Below, one piece after another: positions 8,179 through 17,980 of a stretch of DNA of 64,000 nt. Both the position numbers and the translations under genes were made by a program. This DNA is from Flavobacterium cyclinae (GTDB taxonomy: Bacteria; Bacteroidota; Bacteroidia; Flavobacteriales; Flavobacteriaceae), in assembly GCF_021172145.1 (NCBI RefSeq), contig NZ_CP089095.1:2542001-2606000 (forward strand). Reading direction: 5' to 3'. Each line of letters opens with the position of its first letter. The stretch's first letter is position 1. The notes under the pieces were generated by a model. That model made no database searches, was not told the DNA's origin, and saw only the letters and a list, made by a program, of their open reading frames with translations.

Positions 8179-8826
8179 ATGAAATTTATTGGAATTATTT
8201 TATTGTCTTTTTTATTTCTGAATTGTAAAAAAGAAACCTTTAAAACGGAAATAGCGCAACAGATTGAATCAAAACCGACAACCCAAATTATAGAAAACCC
8301 AACTGATTTCTATCAAAAACTATCCAATGCAGCGATTTCGATAATTGACCCAGAAGTGGTTTACACACCGGATTATGTTGGGATAAAATATCCAAATGGT
8401 GATGTTCCTGCAAAAACGGGTGTTTGTACAGATGTGGTGATTCGTGCCTATAGAAAATTAGGAATTGATTTGCAAAAGGAAGTACATGAAGACATGAAGG
8501 CAAACTTTTCTTTGTATCCGAATTTAAAGAAATGGGGGTTGAAAACTACCGATAAAAACATCGATCACAGAAGAGTTCCGAATTTAGAAGTTTTCTTTGC
8601 TCGAAAAGGAACAACTTTACCGATTACTCAAAATCCAAACGATTACAAAGCAGGTGATTTAGTTACTTGGATGATTGGGGATAAATTACCACATATTGGC
8701 ATTGTAACACATATAAAATCAGAAAATGGTAATCCTATGATTGTACACAACGTAGGAAGTGGACAAGTTTTAGAAGATTGTTTGTTGAGTTGGAAAATTG
8801 TGGGACATTTTAGATATGAGAAATAA
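8179..8826 (+). CDS. DUF1287 domain lipoprotein
   Basis: The 215-residue protein starts with a lipoprotein signal (LSFLFLNC, lipid-attachment Cys at about residue 16). It then matches the DUF1287 family: GVCTDVVIRAYRKLGIDLQK with a candidate catalytic Cys (about residue 82), and a late IGIVTHIK and IVHNVGSG region supplying histidines. DUF1287 has a predicted NlpC/P60-like cysteine peptidase or amidase fold, so a cell-wall role is possible but unproven. The gene is a monocistron facing away from radC. Confidence 0.8.
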   Translation: MKFIGIILLSFLFLNCKKETFKTEIAQQIESKPTTQIIENPTDFYQKLSNAAISIIDPEVVYTPDYVGIKYPNGDVPAKTGVCTDVVIRAYRKLGIDLQKEVHEDMKANFSLYPNLKKWGLKTTDKNIDHRRVPNLEVFFARKGTTLPITQNPNDYKAGDLVTWMIGDKLPHIGIVTHIKSENGNPMIVHNVGSGQVLEDCLLSWKIVGHFRYEK

Positions 8827-8846
8827 AGTTCTTTGTTTTAAATTAT

Positions 8847-9632
8847 TTATCTAAATTCAGACAAAAATATTTCAGAAAGATTAGATTTATCTTCAATTTT
8901 TTCAAATATTTTTATTGCTTTTTTAATTAATTTTTCATCATTATTTGCTTTCCCTTTTTTCATTAAGCTCAAAGCATAATTCGCCCTATAATCATCATTT
9001 TTCGTGATTTTTCCGCTTAATTTTTCAAAGGCTTCTATACTTTCTATATACTTTTCATTTCTTGTTAAAAGTATTCCTTGTACTAAATAAATTTCATCAC
9101 CAATTGGAATTCCTCTTTGTAAATACTTAGTTATTGCTTTATCTAAATTTTCCAAACCTACTTCTGTATCGCCAATAAATATGGAGGTTGAAGCTATCCC
9201 ATAAAATCCTTCAGGATTTTCAGGAAAGAACTCTTTCATTTCATTGTATTTTTTTCTAGCAAGTTTAAACGCCCCCATTTTAGAAGCTATAAAAGCTAAA
9301 TTTTGTTTATAAATTATTGACTTATTATTACTCAAACTATCAGCTATATAATAATAAGTTAATGCAGCTTTATCCATGTTTGAAATACGATAAGTATAAC
9401 CTGCAAAAAAATATGCATCGCAAAAAGTACTATCCTTTTTTATTAAATCTAAAAACAATTGATTTGCACCTCCAATATAACGATTGACTTTGATACAATC
9501 TAAACCTAATTTATAATTATCCTGAGATTCTTTATCATCAGGAATTGGGCAAATAGTATAGTTACCATTAAAATAATCTGATTGAGCAAAACTCAATTGA
9601 ATAAAAAGAAAAAATAGAAGGAAGTATTTCAT
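8847..9632 (-). CDS. Exported TPR-repeat protein
   Basis: The 261-residue protein has a signal peptide (about 1-16, ending SFA) and helical repeats typical of tetratricopeptides, for example DAYFFAGYTYRISNMDKAALTYY and NPEGFYGIASTSIFIGDTEVGLENLDKAI. TPRs mediate protein contacts; no enzymatic motif was seen. It starts two bases after the mpl stop on the same strand, so it is probably co-transcribed with mpl, which would place it with envelope functions. Partner unknown. Confidence 0.75.
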   Translation of the reverse strand: MKYFLLFFLFIQLSFAQSDYFNGNYTICPIPDDKESQDNYKLGLDCIKVNRYIGGANQLFLDLIKKDSTFCDAYFFAGYTYRISNMDKAALTYYYIADSLSNNKSIIYKQNLAFIASKMGAFKLARKKYNEMKEFFPENPEGFYGIASTSIFIGDTEVGLENLDKAITKYLQRGIPIGDEIYLVQGILLTRNEKYIESIEAFEKLSGKITKNDDYRANYALSLMKKGKANNDEKLIKKAIKIFEKIEDKSNLSEIFLSEFR

Positions 9633-9634
9633 TA

Positions 9635-10990
9635 TTATTTTATTAGTTCTTTAACCTCATCAAAATTCAATCCTCCGTAATTTCCAGAACTCATTAATAA
9701 TAAAGCGGAATTTTCTAAATTTTGGTTGAATAAAAAGTCTTTGAATTCGGATGGATTGGTATAAATAATCAAATCTTCTCTTTGGAACGATTGTGCGATT
9801 TGGTCATAAGTAACTTCCTCCAAACGTTTGATTTTTACTGCATCGGGTGAGTAGAAAACAACCGCAACATCAGCTGCATCTAAAGCGCCTTGGTATTCTT
9901 TTAGGAACTCGGCATTTAAACTACTATAAGTATGCAATTCTAAACAAGCAACTAATTTTCTATCAGGATATTGTGCTTTTACCGCTTTTGTAGTAGCTGA
10001 AACTTTACTTGGTGAATGCGCAAAATCTTTATAAGCAACTTTATTCTTGCTTTCGGCGATTTTTTCTAATCGTTTGGAAGCGCCTTTGAAACTAGCGATG
10101 GCTTCGTAAAATTCGGCTTCATCCACGCCCATACATTGGCAAATCCATTTGGCGCCGGCTAAATTACTTAAATTGTGTGCGCCGAAAACTTCGATTGGCA
10201 TTGGTCCTTCTGGTGTATCTAACAAAGTTGTTCCGTTTTCAACGGTGTAACTTGGTGTTTGATACGCAATTTTTCGGATTGGATTTTCGGTTCCTTCGGC
10301 TACTGCTTTTACTGCTTCGTCTTCTTCGTTATAAACTAAAATTCCGCCACGCGTGATTTGGTTAGCAAAAATTCTAAATTGTTCTACATAATTATCAAAC
10401 GTTGGAAACACGTTGATATGATCCCAAGCAATTCCAGATAACAATGCAATATTGGGTTGGTACAAATGGAATTTTGGTCGCAAATCAATTGGAGAAGTCA
10501 AATATTCATCGCCTTCTAATACGATAAAATCGTTGTCTTCGGTTAAATGCACCATCGTATCAAAACCTTCTAATTGAGCTCCCACCATATAATCCACCTC
10601 GATATTGTGATAATGCATTACGTGTAAAATCATCGAAGTAATTGTCGTTTTTCCGTGTGAACCACCAATCACCACTCGGGTTTTATTTTTTGATTGTTCG
10701 TATAAAAATTCGGGATACGAATAAATTTTTAAACCTAATTCTTGTGCTTTCAATAATTCTGGATTATCCGCTTTAGCGTGCATTCCCAAAATAATCGCTT
10801 CGATATCAGTTGTGATTTTTTCAGGAAACCAACCTTCTTGAGCTGGCAACAATCCTTTTTTCTCCAAACGCGATTTTGAAGGTTCGAAAATAGCGTCATC
10901 ACTACCTGTTACGTGATATCCTTTATTGTGTAAGGCTAATGCTAAATTGTGCATGGCTGCTCCACCGATGGCTATGAAATGTGTTCTCAT
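9635..10990 (-). CDS. mpl: Mpl-type murein peptide ligase (UDP-MurNAc:tripeptide ligase)
   Basis: The 451-residue Mur ligase begins with the MurC/Mpl-type Rossmann motif IGGAAMHNLALAL. It has the ATP-binding loop GGSHGKTT (about residues 109-116), a central domain with LEGDEYLTSPID, and SGIAWDHINVFP and HSPSKVSATTKAV in the later domains. The DEYLTSP region and the fold order fit Mpl, which recycles L-Ala-D-Glu-DAP tripeptide onto UDP-MurNAc, better than MurC. anmK, another recycling gene, is elsewhere in the window. The start at 10990 is directly preceded by a heptamer array. Confidence 0.85.
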   Translation of the reverse strand: MRTHFIAIGGAAMHNLALALHNKGYHVTGSDDAIFEPSKSRLEKKGLLPAQEGWFPEKITTDIEAIILGMHAKADNPELLKAQELGLKIYSYPEFLYEQSKNKTRVVIGGSHGKTTITSMILHVMHYHNIEVDYMVGAQLEGFDTMVHLTEDNDFIVLEGDEYLTSPIDLRPKFHLYQPNIALLSGIAWDHINVFPTFDNYVEQFRIFANQITRGGILVYNEEDEAVKAVAEGTENPIRKIAYQTPSYTVENGTTLLDTPEGPMPIEVFGAHNLSNLAGAKWICQCMGVDEAEFYEAIASFKGASKRLEKIAESKNKVAYKDFAHSPSKVSATTKAVKAQYPDRKLVACLELHTYSSLNAEFLKEYQGALDAADVAVVFYSPDAVKIKRLEEVTYDQIAQSFQREDLIIYTNPSEFKDFLFNQNLENSALLLMSSGNYGGLNFDEVKELIK

Positions 10991-11059
10991 TGTTTATAAT
11001 TGTGGTTTATGGTTTATTGTTTATGGTCAACTATGAACTACAAACAATAAACCTCAAAC
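10991..11059. repeat. Heptamer array and inverted repeat upstream of mpl
   Basis: TTGTTTA, TAATTGT, GGTTTAT, GGTTTAT and TGTTTAT keep a 7-bp step. They are followed by an inverted complement (AAACAAT, AAACCTC, AAACTTT). A 12-bp perfect pair, GGTTTATTGTTT and AAACAATAAACC, allows a hairpin between the TPR and mpl genes. Confidence 0.75.
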
Positions 11060-11061
11060 TT

Positions 11062-11748
11062 TTATTTTTCAAATTGTTCTTTTAACTTATTAGCTTTTGT
11101 TTTGTCTTTTAACTTATTCAAATATAAGTCATATAATTTTTCGAAAGTGATTTTTGAATTACCAATTTCGTGTGCTTTTTTGTAGTTAATTTCGGCTTTT
11201 GAATAACGACTGAAATATACATCAATATATCCTTTTGCTAAATAACCATCCACTTTTGAAAGCACCATTAATTCATTCGCGTATTTTTGTGCTTTTTTTT
11301 CGCTTCCGCCAATAATTGCTGGTAATTCAATGTACAACATTACTAAAGCCCAACGTGTTTCGATATGTTTTGAATCTAATTTTGCTGCAGTTAAAAACGA
11401 TTCTTCTACTTCATCAATCATTCCTAAAGCTTTGAATTTATTAGATTCTTTAGCTTTCATTCCTAATGCTCCACCATATTTATACCAATAATTAGCATTT
11501 TTAGGATAACTAACTTTTAGTTTTTTATAATTGGCAATCGCCTCATCCCAATCTTTTTGGTGTCCGGCAATATCACCAAGATATTCAATCGTTTTAGCGT
11601 GATTAGGTTGTGATTTTAAATATTCAGAAAATAATTTTTCGGCTTCATTAAATTTTTTTTGTCCATACAATTTCTCAGCCAATTCAAACGTTGATTGAGA
11701 AAAGACTGACAATGAAAGCAATAGCAAAAAGATTTGGATAAATTTCAT
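11062..11748 (-). CDS. Exported TPR-repeat protein
   Basis: The 228-residue protein has a signal peptide (about 1-17) and TPR units. The first is LAEKLYGQKKFNEAEKLFSE (about 23-42), followed by HAKTIEYLGDIAGHQKDWDEAI and NYWYKYGGALGMKAKE. It ends with a Lys-rich tail. It is upstream of mpl on the same strand but separated by a heptamer hairpin, so co-transcription is uncertain. Likely a periplasmic scaffold; no specific function was recognised. Confidence 0.75.
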   Translation of the reverse strand: MKFIQIFLLLLSLSVFSQSTFELAEKLYGQKKFNEAEKLFSEYLKSQPNHAKTIEYLGDIAGHQKDWDEAIANYKKLKVSYPKNANYWYKYGGALGMKAKESNKFKALGMIDEVEESFLTAAKLDSKHIETRWALVMLYIELPAIIGGSEKKAQKYANELMVLSKVDGYLAKGYIDVYFSRYSKAEINYKKAHEIGNSKITFEKLYDLYLNKLKDKTKANKLKEQFEK

Positions 11749-11788
11749 TTTTCAAAAATAGTGAAATGATTTTGGATATTCCGCATAA

Positions 11789-11818
11789 AAAAACGACTTG
11801 ATTACTCAAGTCGTTTTT
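11789..11818 (-). terminator. Rho-independent terminator of the S46 peptidase gene
   Basis: AAACGACTTGA pairs with the downstream TCAAGTCGTTT around TTAC. Runs of A and T on both sides make it potentially bidirectional. It lies 19 bases downstream of the S46 stop. Confidence 0.8.
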
Positions 11819-11836
11819 AATTATTTTATTTGAAAA

Positions 11837-13984
11837 TTACTTCACAATAGTCATTTCGTCTACAATGTGTTTAGCACCTGAGAAATTCTCAATTACCCAC
11901 AATACGTAACGAATATCTACGTTGATTGTTCTTTGTAATTTTTTGTCAAAGATTACGTCACCTGCCATAGCTTCGATGTTACCGTCGAATGCTAAACCGA
12001 TTAATTCACCTTTTCCATTTAATACTGGTGAACCTGAATTTCCTCCTGTAATATCATTATCAGTTAAGAAGTTTACATGTAATGAACCATCTTTATCTGC
12101 GTAACGACCGAAATCTTTAGCTGCGTTCATTTGTAATACTCTTTCTGGCAAATCAAACTCTAAATCACCTTTTTTGTATTTTTTAACTTGACCTGCTAAT
12201 GTAGTGTAGTTATTAATTTTAGCATCATTACGTTTGTCTGCTGGTAAAGAACGTACTTTTCCATAAGTTAAACGTAAAGTTGAGTTAGCATCAGGATATT
12301 TGATTTCTCCAATTTTAGATTCTCTTAATCCTTCTACTAATAAACGAAATGCTGCACTAAAATCATTTTGAGCTTGATTTAACTCATCGCTTTTATAAAA
12401 ATAATGAGCGAATAAATCTGTAGTCAATGCAAATAATGGATCGTTTTTAAGTAATTCTTCAGATGGTAAATCTAAAAATGCTTTAATTCTATCTTTAGAT
12501 GTAAAGATACTTAAATCAAATGCTGCATTTACATATTTAGTAAAATCGCCATTGTTTTCTTTAGCTAGTTTTTCAACCATTGGAGCCAAAGTATAACCTG
12601 CTTTACTAGAATATAAATTTAATTGTGCCGCTAAAATATCTTTCTCTGCTGGAATATGCATTTCTTTATACATTTCATCCACCATTTCTAAGATTGCAGG
12701 TGCCATTTGTGCTCTTTTAGCTGCATCTGCTTTAGCATAATTTTCTAATTGTCTTCCTAAACCTCTACTAACAGTTCCAAAAGCAGAAGTTCTAAATAAT
12801 TGCATTAAATAATTATCATGACGTGATTTTTCATTCGTCATTGCATAATATTTATTAATTGTAGGAACTACATTTCCATATTTTGCTTTGTTAGCTGGTT
12901 TATTAGCCCATTTGTGGAATTTTGCTTCTTGAGCCGCTTTTGTTTTTGCTGTTCCAAATTTAGTCAATGCATCAATCATCCCTTGACGGTTTTTCCAGTA
13001 GTTAGCAACTCCAGCAAATTTTGAAGCATAAACCAAGTTTAAAGCATCAGATTGAACCATATATTTTTTCATATTGTCCATACCTGTTTTTGAACCTTCA
13101 ACCCAAGCTGGATAAGCAAATTTTACGTTTTGCTCAATCCCACCTGCTGGCATCCAACGGTTAGTTCTACCTGGATAACCTAAAATCATAGCGAAGTCAT
13201 TTTCTTTAACTCCTCCAATGTTTAAAGGTAAATAGTGTTTTGGTTGTAATGGAACATTGTTTGGAGAATAGTCAGCTGGATTACCGTTTGCATCAGCATA
13301 CACTCTAAACATAGAGAAATCTGCTGTATGACGTGGCCACTCCCAGTTGTCAGTATCACCACCAAATTTTCCTAAACTTTCTGGTGGAGTTCCTACTAAA
13401 CGAACGTCTTTGTAGTCTTGATAAACGAAATAGTAGTATTCATTTCCTTGGAAAAACGGACGAACAGAAACCGTATATTTCCCACCATCGTTGTTTTCTT
13501 TTTCAATTTTAGCGATTTCAGCATTGATAGCTTTTTCTCTATCCGCTTCGCTCATACTTGGATTAACAACAGATAAGATTCTTTTAGTACAATCGTCCAT
13601 ACGTACAAAGAAACGAACATATAAACTTGAAGGTTTAAGTTCTTCTGATCTGTTTTTTGCCCAATACCCGTTTTTTAAGTAGTTTTTTTCTGCTGAAGAC
13701 AATTCTGCAATGGCATCATATCCACAGTGGTGATTGGTTAATACTAATCCGTCTTTAGAAATTAATTCTGCAGTACACCCGCCATTAAATTGCACAATAG
13801 CATCTTTTAAACTGTGGTTGTTGATACTGTAAATTTCTTCGGCTGTTAATTGCAAGCCCATTTTTTGCATGTCGCGGTGATTTAAACGCTCGATGAACAT
13901 TAAAAACCACATTCCTTCGTCTGCTTTTACCGAAGTTGGTACAAGCATAATGGCAGAAACGACAAATAATAATAATTTTTTCAT
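11837..13984 (-). CDS. S46 family dipeptidyl-peptidase (DPP7-like)
   Basis: The 715-residue protein has a signal peptide (about 1-21), then DEGMWFL, typical of mature S46 enzymes. GGCTAELIS and NHHCGYDAI contain the catalytic His (about residue 88), DTDNWEWPRH the Asp region, and GGNSGSPV the catalytic Ser (about 647). The residue 18 positions after that serine is Gly (FDGNIEAM). From memory, Gly at this place marks DPP7-type enzymes that release dipeptides with a hydrophobic P1 residue, whereas DPP11 has Arg. It would feed periplasmic peptide catabolism. No C-terminal sorting domain is visible. Confidence 0.93.
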   Translation of the reverse strand: MKKLLLFVVSAIMLVPTSVKADEGMWFLMFIERLNHRDMQKMGLQLTAEEIYSINNHSLKDAIVQFNGGCTAELISKDGLVLTNHHCGYDAIAELSSAEKNYLKNGYWAKNRSEELKPSSLYVRFFVRMDDCTKRILSVVNPSMSEADREKAINAEIAKIEKENNDGGKYTVSVRPFFQGNEYYYFVYQDYKDVRLVGTPPESLGKFGGDTDNWEWPRHTADFSMFRVYADANGNPADYSPNNVPLQPKHYLPLNIGGVKENDFAMILGYPGRTNRWMPAGGIEQNVKFAYPAWVEGSKTGMDNMKKYMVQSDALNLVYASKFAGVANYWKNRQGMIDALTKFGTAKTKAAQEAKFHKWANKPANKAKYGNVVPTINKYYAMTNEKSRHDNYLMQLFRTSAFGTVSRGLGRQLENYAKADAAKRAQMAPAILEMVDEMYKEMHIPAEKDILAAQLNLYSSKAGYTLAPMVEKLAKENNGDFTKYVNAAFDLSIFTSKDRIKAFLDLPSEELLKNDPLFALTTDLFAHYFYKSDELNQAQNDFSAAFRLLVEGLRESKIGEIKYPDANSTLRLTYGKVRSLPADKRNDAKINNYTTLAGQVKKYKKGDLEFDLPERVLQMNAAKDFGRYADKDGSLHVNFLTDNDITGGNSGSPVLNGKGELIGLAFDGNIEAMAGDVIFDKKLQRTINVDIRYVLWVIENFSGAKHIVDEMTIVK

Positions 13985-14115
13985 AATAAATCTGTGTTCT
14001 TTTGATTTGTGTTGCGAATATACTTAAAAATACGATTTCGATAAAATTATCATTTCAAAATAAGATTAGATTGAAGTAATTTTAACTTTTTATTAAATAA
14101 ACTGTATTAAAAACA

Positions 14116-14146
14116 AAAAAGCATCTCCTAAATGAAGATGCTTTTT
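14116..14146 (-). terminator. Rho-independent terminator of obg
   Basis: AAAAAGCATCT pairs with AGATGCTTTTT. It is followed by an A/T run and lies about 18 bases past the obg stop. Confidence 0.8.
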
Positions 14147-14163
14147 CTTACTTTTTTTACAAC

Positions 14164-15174
14164 TTATTTTGCTTCTACATTCAGCATTTGCCACAATTTG
14201 TCTTTCAATTCTTGTAAACCTTGCTGCGCAACTGATGAAATGAACATATAAGGTATTCCTTTTAATTCCTTATCCAATTGATTTTTCAATTCTGCTTTCA
14301 ATTCATCGTCTAACATATCACATTTTGAAATAACAACCAAACGATCTTTGTCTAACATTTCTGGATTATAACGACGTAATTCATCTAACAGAATTTCGTA
14401 TTCTTTCTTAATATCATCCGCATCAGCAGGAACTAAAAACAACAACGTTGAATTTCGCTCAATATGACGCAAGAAGTAATGTCCCAATCCTTTCCCTTCA
14501 GCAGCACCTTCAATAATACCTGGAATATCTGCCATTACAAACGATTGAAAATCTCTATAAGCAACAATTCCTAAATTAGGCTTTAAAGTCGTAAACGGAT
14601 AATCTGCAATTTTTGGCTTGGCCGAAGTTAATACAGAAAGTAAGGTTGATTTTCCTGCATTTGGGAACCCTACTAAACCTACATCAGCTAACACTTTTAA
14701 TTCTAAAGTAACGTCAACTTCTTTTACTGGCATACCTGGTTGTGCATAACGAGGCGTTTGATTTGTAGCACTTCTAAAATGCCAGTTTCCTAAACCTCCT
14801 TTTCCACCTTCTGCTAAGATTTTCACCTCATCGTGTTCTGTAATTTCAAACAAAACATCACCCGTTTCTTGATCTTTTACAACCGTTCCTAATGGTACTT
14901 CAATAAATTTATCTTCCCCATCATGCCCTGTACTTCTTGAACTTCCTCCATCACCTCCGTGACCTGCACGAACGTGTTTCAAGAATTTCAAATGAAATAA
15001 AGTCCAAAGATTTTTATTTCCTTTGATATATACATGTCCACCTCGACCTCCATCTCCACCATCAGGTCCACCTTTTTCAATAAATTTTTCTCTGTGCAAA
15101 TGCGACGACCCTTTTCCTCCTTTTCCGGAAGAAACATATATTTTTACGTAGTCTACAAAATTTCCCTCTGTCAT
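14164..15174 (-). CDS. obgE: Obg/CgtA GTPase
   Basis: The 336-residue protein has the glycine-rich Obg fold at the N-terminus ([26 protein letters not shown], about residues 17-50). The G domain follows: G1 GFPNAGKST (about 167-175), switch region DYPFTTL, G3 [10 protein letters not shown]4 SKCD. Obg associates with the 50S subunit and links ribosome assembly to nutrient state. The start [14 protein letters not shown] is typical. A heptamer element lies directly upstream. Confidence 0.96.
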   Translation of the reverse strand: MTEGNFVDYVKIYVSSGKGGKGSSHLHREKFIEKGGPDGGDGGRGGHVYIKGNKNLWTLFHLKFLKHVRAGHGGDGGSSRSTGHDGEDKFIEVPLGTVVKDQETGDVLFEITEHDEVKILAEGGKGGLGNWHFRSATNQTPRYAQPGMPVKEVDVTLELKVLADVGLVGFPNAGKSTLLSVLTSAKPKIADYPFTTLKPNLGIVAYRDFQSFVMADIPGIIEGAAEGKGLGHYFLRHIERNSTLLFLVPADADDIKKEYEILLDELRRYNPEMLDKDRLVVISKCDMLDDELKAELKNQLDKELKGIPYMFISSVAQQGLQELKDKLWQMLNVEAK

Positions 15175-15178
15175 TGTT

Positions 15179-15310
15179 TTGAGTGTTCAGTTGCCAGTTT
15201 TGAGTGTTCAGTGATTCTTAAAATCTAAAAAAACTCTTCAAATGACAATTTGTTATTCTCAATGTTCACTATTTAGAACTGATTACTAAATACTGAACAC
15301 TGAATACTTA
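15179..15310. repeat. Pair of inverted heptamer arrays upstream of obg
   Basis: Two copies of TGAGTGTTCAGT spaced 21 bp (three heptads) lie at about 15179-15213. Their complementary form, ACTGATT, ACTAAAT, ACTGAAC, ACTGAAT, ACT (period 7), lies at about 15278-15308. The arrays face each other across about 65 bases. They occupy the whole gap between the obg start and the end of the CNNM gene. Confidence 0.75.
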
Positions 15311-15311
15311 A

Positions 15312-16589
15312 TTATTTTTCTTTTAAATTGGTAATTAAAACTTTATCAATTTTAACACCGTCCATATCAATAACTTCGAACTCCAGTTTGTTCCAAATTA
15401 ACTTTTGTCCTTGTTTTGGAATTATTCCTAATTCTGTTATGATTAAACCACTCACTGTAGTTACATCATAATCTCCTATTAATTCATCCATATCGAAATA
15501 AGTTAAAAAATCGTGCAATGAATAATGTCCGTCAACTAACCACGAACCATCTTCTCTTGCTACTAATTTAAACTCATCTTCATAAAAATCTGCTGCATCA
15601 CCCACTAACGCTTCTAAAATATCATTCAACGTTATTATTCCCTGAAAAACACCATGTTCATCTGTCACAAATGCATAATGTACTTTTGACTGTTTAAAAT
15701 TTTCTAAAGCTTTATATGCAGATGTATGTTCGATAAAATAAACAGGATCTTGTGTTATTTTTTTTAAATCGAAATTTCCTTTCTCAAAATTCACAAACAA
15801 ATCCTTCAAAGAAACTACTCCTTCTACATCATCTAAATTAGCATCACAAACAGGATAAACAGAATGTAATTCATTTAAAACTTTTGCTTTTATTGCTTCA
15901 ACTGAGTCTTCATAAGACAAATAAACAATCGATTTTCGATGTGTCATTAACGAATTTACCTTTCTATCGCCTATATGGAAAACACGTTCTACTATATCTT
16001 GCTCAATTTCTTGAACTTCTCCAACTTCTGTTCCTTCTTTAATAATAGCCTTGATTTCTTCTTCTGTAACCTTACCATCAGCAGAAGGCTTAATCTGCAA
16101 TACTTTTAGTAAAAACTCAGTTGACACCGTTAACAACCAAATAAACGGCATGGTTACTTTAGAAACTAATTTCATAGGAACTGCAACAGTTTTAGCAATC
16201 CCTTCTGGAAAATTCAAACCAATTCTTTTAGGTAGTAATTCCCCTAAAACCAAAGAGAAAAATGTTAAAACCACAACCACAATTCCCACTGCAATAGATT
16301 CAGAGTAGGGTTTTAAAATTTCGAAACTTGCAATAAAATTTTGAACATCAGTCGTGATTTTTTCACCCGAATAAATCCCTGTTAAAATTCCAATTAAAGT
16401 AATTCCTATTTGAACAGTTGACAAAAACTCATTTGGTGAATTGGCTAAATCTAAAGCCACTTTAGCATTCTTATTTCCTTTTTTTGCAGCTGTTTCCAAA
16501 CGATTTTTACGTGCTGAAATTAAAGCGATTTCTGACATTGAAAAAACGCCATTCAAAACAATAAGAAAAAGAATAATTAAAATTTCCAT
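15312..16589 (-). CDS. CNNM/CBS-domain membrane protein (HlyC/CorC family)
   Basis: The 425-residue protein has an N-terminal DUF21/CNNM domain with about four membrane helices (residues 1-145; NGVFSMSEIALISARKNRL is the family opening). A CBS pair follows (about 205-335; LMTHRKSIVYL, ITLNDILEALVGD), then a CorC/HlyC C-terminal domain (DGSWLVDGHYSLHD to the end). Members affect divalent cation (Mg or Co) efflux or tolerance; hemolysin is a historical misnomer. The gene stands between adk and obg on the same strand with its own spacers. Confidence 0.9.
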   Translation of the reverse strand: MEILIILFLIVLNGVFSMSEIALISARKNRLETAAKKGNKNAKVALDLANSPNEFLSTVQIGITLIGILTGIYSGEKITTDVQNFIASFEILKPYSESIAVGIVVVVLTFFSLVLGELLPKRIGLNFPEGIAKTVAVPMKLVSKVTMPFIWLLTVSTEFLLKVLQIKPSADGKVTEEEIKAIIKEGTEVGEVQEIEQDIVERVFHIGDRKVNSLMTHRKSIVYLSYEDSVEAIKAKVLNELHSVYPVCDANLDDVEGVVSLKDLFVNFEKGNFDLKKITQDPVYFIEHTSAYKALENFKQSKVHYAFVTDEHGVFQGIITLNDILEALVGDAADFYEDEFKLVAREDGSWLVDGHYSLHDFLTYFDMDELIGDYDVTTVSGLIITELGIIPKQGQKLIWNKLEFEVIDMDGVKIDKVLITNLKEK

Positions 16590-16670
16590 AGCTTAAAATT
16601 ACAAAAAAAGAGCAATATTCCGTTTTAAGAAATCGCTCTTTTCCGTTTGCAAATATCGTAAAAAAAAATG

Positions 16671-16698
16671 AAAGCCCGAAATTTATCTCTCGGGCTTT
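16671..16698 (-). terminator. Rho-independent terminator of adk
   Basis: AAAGCCCGA pairs with TCGGGCTTT around a ten-base loop. A-rich sequence on the plus strand before it gives a T-run on the minus strand. It lies ten bases past the adk stop. Confidence 0.85.
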
Positions 16699-16707
16699 AT
16701 TTTCTAG

Positions 16708-17280
16708 TTAAAAAGTATCTAATACTAAACTTAATCTTTCTGTAACTTCTTCAATTGTTCCAATTCCATCTACTGCATAGAACTTATTTTGGGCTTTGTA
16801 ATAATCCATTAATGGAGCCGTTTTTTCGTTGTATTCTTGGTAACGATTTCTGATCTTTTCCTCGTCTTGATCGTCTGGTCTTCCTGATGTTTTACCTCTT
16901 TCTAATAAACGTTTTACTAAAATTTCATCATCAGCTTCTAATGCAACAGTAGCCGTAATTTCTTGACTTTTACCCGCTAAAAATTTATCTAATGCTTCAG
17001 CTTGCGCAATTGTTCTTGGGAAACCATCAAATAAAAAACCTGCTGCTTGAGGATTTTTATCTACTTCGCTTTGCAACATATTTATTGTAACCTCATCTGG
17101 AACTAAATCACCTTTATCCATAAACGATTTCGCTAATCTTCCTAATTCGGTATCATTTTTTATATTAAATCTAAAAATATCACCTGTTGACAAATGCACT
17201 AAATTATATTTATGCTTTAAAAAATCAGCTTGTGTTCCTTTTCCAGCACCTGGCTTACCAAATAATACGATATTAATCAT
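16708..17280 (-). CDS. adk: Adenylate kinase
   Basis: The 190-residue enzyme has P-loop GKPGAGKGTQ (about residues 8-17), NMP-binding HLSTGDIFR (about 34-42), GFLFDGFPRTIAQAEAL (about 82-98) and a short LID with RGKTSGRPDDQDE (about 128-140). It interconverts AMP, ADP and ATP. The short LID without zinc cysteines is the usual type for this size class. It follows hpt on the same strand across a 7-heptad spacer, so nucleotide salvage genes are grouped. Confidence 0.96.
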   Translation of the reverse strand: MINIVLFGKPGAGKGTQADFLKHKYNLVHLSTGDIFRFNIKNDTELGRLAKSFMDKGDLVPDEVTINMLQSEVDKNPQAAGFLFDGFPRTIAQAEALDKFLAGKSQEITATVALEADDEILVKRLLERGKTSGRPDDQDEEKIRNRYQEYNEKTAPLMDYYKAQNKFYAVDGIGTIEEVTERLSLVLDTF

Positions 17281-17307
17281 TGTTTTTGTTGTGTTTAAAA
17301 ATTTTAG

Positions 17308-17356
17308 TCTTTATTCTATTTTCTTTAATCTAGTTTCTCTGTTCTATTTTCTTTAC
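17308..17356. repeat. Heptamer array, TCTnTnn units, 7 copies
   Basis: Seven heptads in exact register: TCTTTAT, TCTATTT, TCTTTAA, TCTAGTT, TCTCTGT, TCTATTT, TCTTTAC. The array overlaps the hpt stop codon (17353-17355) and ends 27 bases from the adk start. Confidence 0.85.
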
Positions 17357-17883
17357 TCAGACAATTGATAAATGTCTTTTAAATTTCGTCCCAAACCATC
17401 ATAATCTAAACCATATCCTACGATAAATTTATTTGGAATTCGAATACCTACATAATCCAATTTAATGTCTTTTTTGTAAGCTTCAGGTTTTAAAAATAAA
17501 GTAGCAATCTTGAAATGTTTCACATTGTGTTGTTTCATAATTGCTTTCAATTCTTCAATAGTATTTCCGGTATCTACAATATCTTCCACGATAATTACAG
17601 AACGCCCTTCTAAATTCTGATTTAAACCAATTAATTCTTTAACATCATTTGTAGATTGTGTTCCTTCATAAGAAGCCATTTTTACAAATGAAACTTCGCA
17701 ATTGTGACTGTATTTTTTTAACAAATCGGCCACGACCATGAAAGAGCCATTCAAAACACCTATAAAAACCGGAACATCATCGCAAAAATCGTCTTCAATT
17801 TGTTTGGCCATATTTTCAATAGCGAAGTTAATTTCTTCTCCAGAAATAAAAACTTCAAATTTTTTATCGTGTAGTTGTATCAC
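17353..17883 (-). CDS. hpt: Hypoxanthine phosphoribosyltransferase
   Basis: The 176-residue enzyme carries the PRPP-binding motif VIIVEDIVDTGNT (about residues 96-108). An N-terminal GVLNGSFMVVADL loop and a C-terminal VGYGLDYDGLGRN match hypoxanthine/guanine phosphoribosyltransferases. It salvages hypoxanthine and probably guanine with PRPP. It is directly upstream of adk. Full length with a normal start. Confidence 0.95.
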   Translation of the reverse strand: MIQLHDKKFEVFISGEEINFAIENMAKQIEDDFCDDVPVFIGVLNGSFMVVADLLKKYSHNCEVSFVKMASYEGTQSTNDVKELIGLNQNLEGRSVIIVEDIVDTGNTIEELKAIMKQHNVKHFKIATLFLKPEAYKKDIKLDYVGIRIPNKFIVGYGLDYDGLGRNLKDIYQLSE

Positions 17884-17980
17884 TTTTAGTTAGATTTAGA
17901 AATAAACAACAAATTTAAGAAAGTCAAATGAATAGCTCTAAAGTATTTCAACTTTTTTGCAAAATTGATATATTTACCAA

